This document shows, one piece after another, positions 61,231 through 64,000 of a DNA stretch of 64,000 nt. The stretch is from positions 1 through 64,000 of the forward strand of contig JAJDCO010000081.1 of assembly GCA_029260795.1 (NCBI GenBank), written 5' to 3'. Each line of letters opens with the position of its first letter. Position 1 is the stretch's first letter. Below the pieces are notes generated by a model. It was given only the letters and a program-made list of their open reading frames with translations. It was not told the origin of the DNA and searched no databases. A program made the translations under genes and the position numbers. The DNA comes from Planctomycetota bacterium (GTDB taxonomy: Bacteria; Planctomycetota; OFTM77).

Positions 61231-62277
61231 TTATATCCGAGGCGCCAGCGCGATCTGAAAGTCGAGCGACAGGCGCTCCCCCACCAGCTCCGGCGTGACG
61301 TTTCCGGCCAGCGCGGCCAGCCACTCGGTGGCGAGCTCCGGGAGTGACTCGACCCAAGTTGGGTCACAAGCCTCCGCCAGGTCAACAATTCGGTCCTCTC
61401 GATCACGGTGGAGCCAGCGATCCACCGGCACGTCGGCCTGAGCCAGGCGGACATCTCGAAAAACCGAGAGCAGGAGACGCAGGGCGCCTTCCAGACGCTT
61501 CCGCTGCTCCTCGAGGGGAGCCACCTTCTTCTTCTCGCCCGGAATGGGTGCCCGGACTCGCTCCGACAGTCGGGCCGCTCTCTGGAGCGGATCGCCGCGT
61601 CCCGCCAAGAACTCGTCGAAGAGCCAGTCGCGGAGCTCGAACCAGCCGTCGTTCAGGTGGGCCAAGGCCTGACCCGGGCTGCCTTCACTCAGGTTGGCGG
61701 CGGCGTCCAGGCTCTCGGTGGCGTGCTCCGTCTGCAGGTCGAGCACCTGCCGCACCTGCTCGGGAGCCAAGGGCGCGAAGCGCACGACCTGGCAACGTGA
61801 GACCAGGGTCGTGAGAACGTTCGGTCGGTTGCTCGTCAGCAGGAACAGATGGGTGCGATCCGGCGGCTCCTCGAGCAGCTTGAGGAGTGAGTTTCCGGCC
61901 GACACGCCGAGTCGATCGGCATCATCGAGTAGGGCGACGCGGGCGCCTGCTTCCATCGCCTTGAGCGAGAGCTGTGCCTGAAGCTCGCGAATCGCGTCGA
62001 CCTTGAGCTGACGGCTTCCGGGATCTCTCGCCACCAGGATCAGATCGGAGTGCTGTCGGGAATCGACACGCCGACACCCACGGCACGCCTCACAGGCCAG
62101 ACTCTCGACCGGCCGCTCGCAGAGTATCGAGCGAGCGACCGCGAGGGCGAACGTCATCTTACCGACGCCATCCGGCCCTTCGAAAAGGTAGGCGTGCGCG
62201 AGTCGATCGGTGCCCAGTGCCGCCCGAAAGAGCCGCTTGGGCGTCTCATGACCCACGATGCGATCGAAAGCATCCAT
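61231..62277 (-). CDS. holB: DNA polymerase III delta-prime subunit
   Basis: This 348-residue clamp-loader subunit has a P-loop (G-P-D-G-V-G-K-M-T, residues 34-42), a four-Cys zinc knuckle (C53, C62, C65, C68) and the V-S-R-C arginine-finger motif. D-R-I-V-G-H near the start is typical. The ATG at 62277 gives the expected start; a GTG at 62334 is the alternative. It lies directly after tmk and the DnaA-like gene. Confidence 0.9.
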   Translation of the reverse strand: MDAFDRIVGHETPKRLFRAALGTDRLAHAYLFEGPDGVGKMTFALAVARSILCERPVESLACEACRGCRRVDSRQHSDLILVARDPGSRQLKVDAIRELQAQLSLKAMEAGARVALLDDADRLGVSAGNSLLKLLEEPPDRTHLFLLTSNRPNVLTTLVSRCQVVRFAPLAPEQVRQVLDLQTEHATESLDAAANLSEGSPGQALAHLNDGWFELRDWLFDEFLAGRGDPLQRAARLSERVRAPIPGEKKKVAPLEEQRKRLEGALRLLLSVFRDVRLAQADVPVDRWLHRDREDRIVDLAEACDPTWVESLPELATEWLAALAGNVTPELVGERLSLDFQIALAPRI

Positions 62278-62343
62278 GGGCGTCAGACTATTCGATCCGA
62301 GACGCGCCGACCAGAGCAGCCGATCGTTCCTCACCCGCGGAGC

Positions 62344-62961
62344 TCAGGCGAGCAGGTCTTCGCAAGCTTCGAGCACGGCCTCGGCGACACGGTCCGGCTC
62401 CGCAGCCGCGGAGAGGACGCGAAAGCGATTGGGCTCGGAGGCCGCCAAGGAGAGGAACCCGCTTCGAACCCGTTCGAAGTACTCCCTTCCGCGCGCCTCG
62501 ATCCGATCGGGTGTTCCCGAAAGCCGGTCGAGAGCCGTCTGAACGTCGAGGTCCAGAACGATGACGCGATCGGGGTCGAGGGCTCCGGTTGCATAGCGAC
62601 TGATCGTTCGAAGCGCCTCCAGATCCTCTCCGGCACCGTGGCCTTGGTAGGCGAGCGTGGAGTAGTAGTAGCGCTCACAGACGACGTCTTCGCCGGCAGC
62701 GAGCGCCGGACGCACGCGCTCGAGCATCATCTGCGCTCGGCAAGCCGAGTACAGGAGCGCCTCGGCCGGGAGCCCCAGCAGGGTGTTGGCGGGATCGAGG
62801 AGGATCTGACGAACCTGCTCGCCGAGCCGCGTCGCCCCGGGCTCGCGAAGGTGGACGACCTGGCGACCTCGAGCCTCGAGCGCGGACACGAGGCGCTCGG
62901 CCTGGGTCGTCTTGCCGGCCCCATCCGGGCCCTCAAAGACGAGGAATCGGCCGGCACTCAC
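62344..62961 (-). CDS. tmk: thymidylate kinase
   Basis: This 205-residue dTMP kinase supplies dTTP. The P-loop is G-P-D-G-A-G-K-T-T at residues 11-19, with E-R-Y-Y-Y-S-T-L-A-Y-Q (the usual DRY reads ERY) and the R-E-Y-F-E-R lid region. The GTG at 62961 overlaps the DnaA-like gene's stop as GTGA, and the product begins V-S-A-G-R-F-L-V-F-E; the longer open frame upstream belongs to the DnaA-like gene. Confidence 0.92.
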   Translation of the reverse strand: MSAGRFLVFEGPDGAGKTTQAERLVSALEARGRQVVHLREPGATRLGEQVRQILLDPANTLLGLPAEALLYSACRAQMMLERVRPALAAGEDVVCERYYYSTLAYQGHGAGEDLEALRTISRYATGALDPDRVIVLDLDVQTALDRLSGTPDRIEARGREYFERVRSGFLSLAASEPNRFRVLSAAAEPDRVAEAVLEACEDLLA

Positions 62962-64000
62962 GCCTCGCGCTCCTGTTGACGAGGCGGCTCGATGAAGTCG
63001 AGATGATCTTCGAGTGCTGCCACCCAACGCGCGAGATCGGGGTCGTGGCGCATGCCCTCGCGCACGGAGCCCACATGATCGCGGACACTCCTCCGGCTCC
63101 GATACCCGAAGAGCTCGGCCACCTCGTCCAGCGACTTGCATTGACGATCGACGAGCCAGTACATGATGAGTCGACGAGGCAAGCGGACGCTCCTCGCCTT
63201 TCCGCCGGAGTAGATCTGATTCTTGGACAGGCCGAAGTGCGCGGCCACCCAGGCCACGATCGCATCGGTCGTCGGCCGTTGGGTCGAGGCGGCTGGGTCG
63301 GTCGTCTTGCCGGACTGGAGCCACTCGACGACGGCCCGCTCCTGGACCTCGAGGGAGCCGCCCAGGCGAGGCGCCAACTCCTCGAGACAGTCTCTCGAAA
63401 CGTGTCGCCCGCCGGCTAGCAGTCGACGTTGCAGAATCTTGGCACGCAAGCCGGGAGACTGTGGCGGCAGGTGGACGAGGAAGCCCGAGAGCAGCAAAGT
63501 CTCGACGACCGGATCCAGGGGATGGATCTTCTTGGGATGAGCTCGGCTGGTGCAGACGATCGGCACGCCCCGCTCCATCCAACGCTTCAATGCGAAGCCC
63601 AGCTCTCGTTGTGTCTGCCGCTTCTTGGCGAGCTGATCGGCACCTTCGAGAAGCACGGCGTCGGCGGTGTCGCACCAGGTCCGGAGCGGTGAAGGTCGCC
63701 TTTCCTTGTGGCTGAAGCCGATGGCCCTCTGGAGGCGCTCGGGCTCCAAGCGCAGCGGCGAGCGGCCCGAGCGGCGCAGGCGACGATCGATCCAACGAAG
63801 GAGGTGGCTCTTGCCGCTCGACGCCGGTCCGAAGACGAACAAGGGACTGAAGTCTCGAGGCGCCTCGACGATCTTTCGCGCCGCCAACACCGCTTGTCGG
63901 TTCCCGTCATCGACGGAAAGCCGGTCACGCGATGCCGTCGAGCGAGCGAAGCGCCGCGGTCGCCCTCGTCCGGTCCGGCGGGAAGACCCACTTCCAACGC
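62958..64000 (-). CDS. DnaA-like AAA+ protein, start outside the window
   Basis: This gene reads as open to the right edge of the window; its true start lies beyond. The visible part has a Walker A loop (F-G-P-A-S-S-G-K-S-H), an altered Walker B (L-L-E-G-A-D-Q-L where DnaA has I-D-D), and a C-terminal DnaA domain IV: Q-I-Y-S-G-G-K-A-R-S-V, R-L-P-R-R-L-I-M-Y-W and R-R-S-V-R-D-H-V (in place of DHTTV). It resembles DnaA without matching it well, so I infer a paralogue or an Hda-like regulator. It is coupled to tmk by GTGA. A GTG at 63890 exists but the sequence upstream is protein-like. Confidence 0.75.
   Translation of the reverse strand, partial: VGSGSSRRTGRGRPRRFARSTASRDRLSVDDGNRQAVLAARKIVEAPRDFSPLFVFGPASSGKSHLLRWIDRRLRRSGRSPLRLEPERLQRAIGFSHKERRPSPLRTWCDTADAVLLEGADQLAKKRQTQRELGFALKRWMERGVPIVCTSRAHPKKIHPLDPVVETLLLSGFLVHLPPQSPGLRAKILQRRLLAGGRHVSRDCLEELAPRLGGSLEVQERAVVEWLQSGKTTDPAASTQRPTTDAIVAWVAAHFGLSKNQIYSGGKARSVRLPRRLIMYWLVDRQCKSLDEVAELFGYRSRRSVRDHVGSVREGMRHDPDLARWVAALEDHLDFIEPPRQQEREA

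Overview
The window is about 64 kb of high-GC bacterial DNA. Most genes lie on the minus strand in tightly packed, often overlapping runs. I see no rRNA, tRNA, CRISPR array, insertion sequence or phage. The mix points to a planctomycete-like (Planctomycetota/PVC) bacterium: a planctomycete-cytochrome/DUF1549/DUF1553 protein with its DUF1501 partner, several sulfatase-fold lipoproteins, a Minf_1886-family protein, and secreted proteins with HEAT, Ig-like and propeller domains. This is inferred from gene content only; there is no ribosomal or other phylogenetic marker here beyond housekeeping genes.

Layout. 0.3-5 kb: a large secreted HEAT-repeat protein, a CDP-alcohol phosphatidyltransferase and a cytoplasmic-looking reductive-dehalogenase-like iron-sulfur protein. 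5-17.5 kb: a secreted block of a Thr-type sulfatase-fold lipoprotein, a DUF1549/DUF1553/WD40 protein, a frameshifted Tat-exported DUF1501 protein, a mono-heme lipoprotein with an alpha/alpha toroid, an Ig-like lipoprotein, a propeller-like protein and a second sulfatase-fold lipoprotein. 17.6-18.5 kb: a small monooxygenase-like protein and a frameshifted ArsR regulator. 18.9-49.1 kb: a long exopolysaccharide locus of the exosortase A (PEP-CTERM) type. It holds exosortase and EpsI, five glycosyltransferases, an asparagine-synthase-like amidotransferase, an O-antigen-ligase-like protein, Wzz- and Wza-like export proteins, and sugar-nucleotide enzymes (RmlB, RmlA, RmlD, an epimerase, WecB, a nucleotide-sugar dehydrogenase, GlmS, UDP-glucuronate decarboxylase). 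A BON-MscS channel and a nucleotidyltransferase/divergent-gene pair interrupt it. 49.4-53 kb: an AmaP/Asp23-like membrane protein and a large secreted HEWNH protein. 53-64 kb: housekeeping genes accBC, asd, moaC, a tiny TatA-like membrane protein, an S41 protease, a PgeF-like laccase-domain protein, Minf_1886, and a holB-tmk-DnaA-like trio.

How the genes fit together. The polysaccharide block supplies dTDP-, UDP-HexNAc-, uronate- and xylose-type sugar nucleotides, assembles and polymerises them, and exports the product through Wzz/Wza-like proteins. Exosortase/EpsI would process a protein cohort encoded elsewhere, since no PEP-CTERM substrate is visible. RmlC, an initiating sugar-phosphate transferase and a flippase are also not in the window. 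The 6.7-15.1 kb block looks like one secreted redox or degradation module: several members are translationally coupled by GTGA overlaps.

Frame disruptions cluster between 7.5 and 18 kb: one WD40 repeat lies in another frame, the DUF1501 gene is split, and the ArsR gene is frameshifted. They may be assembly indels or real decay. Small features that could be missed are a 50-residue TatA-like protein at 56668-56820, good sigma70-like promoters for accBC and rmlB, and strong intrinsic terminators at 18.9 and 59.7 kb.
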